64,000 nt of DNA from Caenorhabditis elegans (taxonomy: Eukaryota; Nematoda; Chromadorea; Rhabditida; Rhabditidae): positions 16,368,001 through 16,432,000 of the forward strand of contig NC_003284.9 of the NCBI RefSeq assembly GCF_000002985.6, in the 5' to 3' direction. The position numbers were made by a program, and so were the translations under genes. The notes beneath the pieces are model-generated. The model was not told the DNA's origin. It made no database searches and saw only the letters and a program-made list of their open reading frames with translations. Below are positions 63,546-64,000 of this stretch, in pieces; positions within the stretch are counted from its first letter, which is position 1; each line of letters opens with the position of its first letter.

Positions 63546-64000
63546 CGTAAAGAAGTCGCCATAATTAGGGGTCCACCTTGTACTCCAGAGGAAATTTGGA
63601 GTCAAAATAATTGTGATACCATAAAATATGGGTAGATTGTATCCTGAAGTTAGTACGCCCATGGTATCGTTAGGAGAAGAATTAGGAGAAAAAAATCGTC
63701 TGAGCAATAAAATCGAGGTTTCGAAATTGGTATATTTTCCAAAAAATCCAAAAACTGAGAGCCACATCAGGTGTTTGCTTGGAACGAAATATTTAGTCTG
63801 TTACGCACTACTTGAACCACAGTGAACCGTTCGTTTTGAAAATTGAAATACCAAAAAATACATCTCAATAAGGCGTAGAGTATTTTTGAATCTATTTGCA
63901 AATGCCTGAAAGTAGAACTAGGTATTTTAGTGCCTGATTGGTACTTTCAAGTCAAAATTTCATTTCATTTTGACTTCCTATAAATTTTTGAACTTTGATA

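Larger units (their letters stand above)
49481..64000. other. Gene-poor AT-rich region
   Basis: I found no spliced or unspliced reading frame with coding character on either strand across this 14.5 kb. Contents I can name are a potentially structured stretch at 51610-51780, twin palindromes at 54402-54452, repeat ends at 54955-55252, a CACACA run at about 55824-55839, repeat pieces at 57405-57745, mixed-composition sequence at 58030-58590, and GC-richer repeats at 63360-63545. Confidence 0.5.

Overview
The window is nuclear DNA of Caenorhabditis elegans, and gene content places it on the X chromosome. I base this on two recognised proteins. One spliced gene reads as acetylcholinesterase ACE-1. 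Another reads as the collagen alpha-2(IV) chain LET-2, whose exons sum to 1758 or 1759 residues. The AT-rich background, 45-60 nt introns, TTTCAG acceptors next to start codons and abundant small inverted-repeat transposons all fit a nematode.

Layout, left to right. ace-1 (+, 238-5272) lacks only its first coding exon, which lies off the left edge. A 371-residue membrane protein (+, 8607-11717) follows; it resembles a ZnT1-type cation diffusion facilitator that has lost its metal-site residues, and it carries a tRNA-Glu(CUC) gene and a tRNA-derived repeat in its introns. let-2 (-, 13022-21327) runs convergently toward it and contains the mutually exclusive exon pair, a GC 5' splice site and CTAAC elements. 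After a 5 kb intergenic stretch comes a CTR-type copper transporter gene (+, 26492-28949). As given here, it carries a one-base frameshift between transmembrane segments 1 and 2. A short three-exon gene (-, 29237-30368) encodes a 75-residue single-pass protein with a KCNE-like look. A long gene (-, 31210-48840) encodes an EVI5-type Rab GTPase-activating protein (TBC domain plus coiled coil) of 885 residues, with a candidate internal start at 35188. The last 15 kb (about 49500-64000) has no gene I can support.

The genes do not form a pathway. They act in cholinergic synapses (ace-1), basement membrane (let-2), metal transport (copper transporter, ZnT-like protein) and vesicle traffic (EVI5-like). 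Much of the remaining sequence is repeats: several inverted-repeat MITE families with copies in different introns and intergenic regions, two arrays of CCGGCAA-type minisatellite in introns of different genes, two tRNA-derived SINE-like elements, and a G19 tract.

All gene models were spliced by hand from GT/AG (one GC/AG) sites and checked by reading-frame arithmetic. Untranslated ends and promoters are uncertain.
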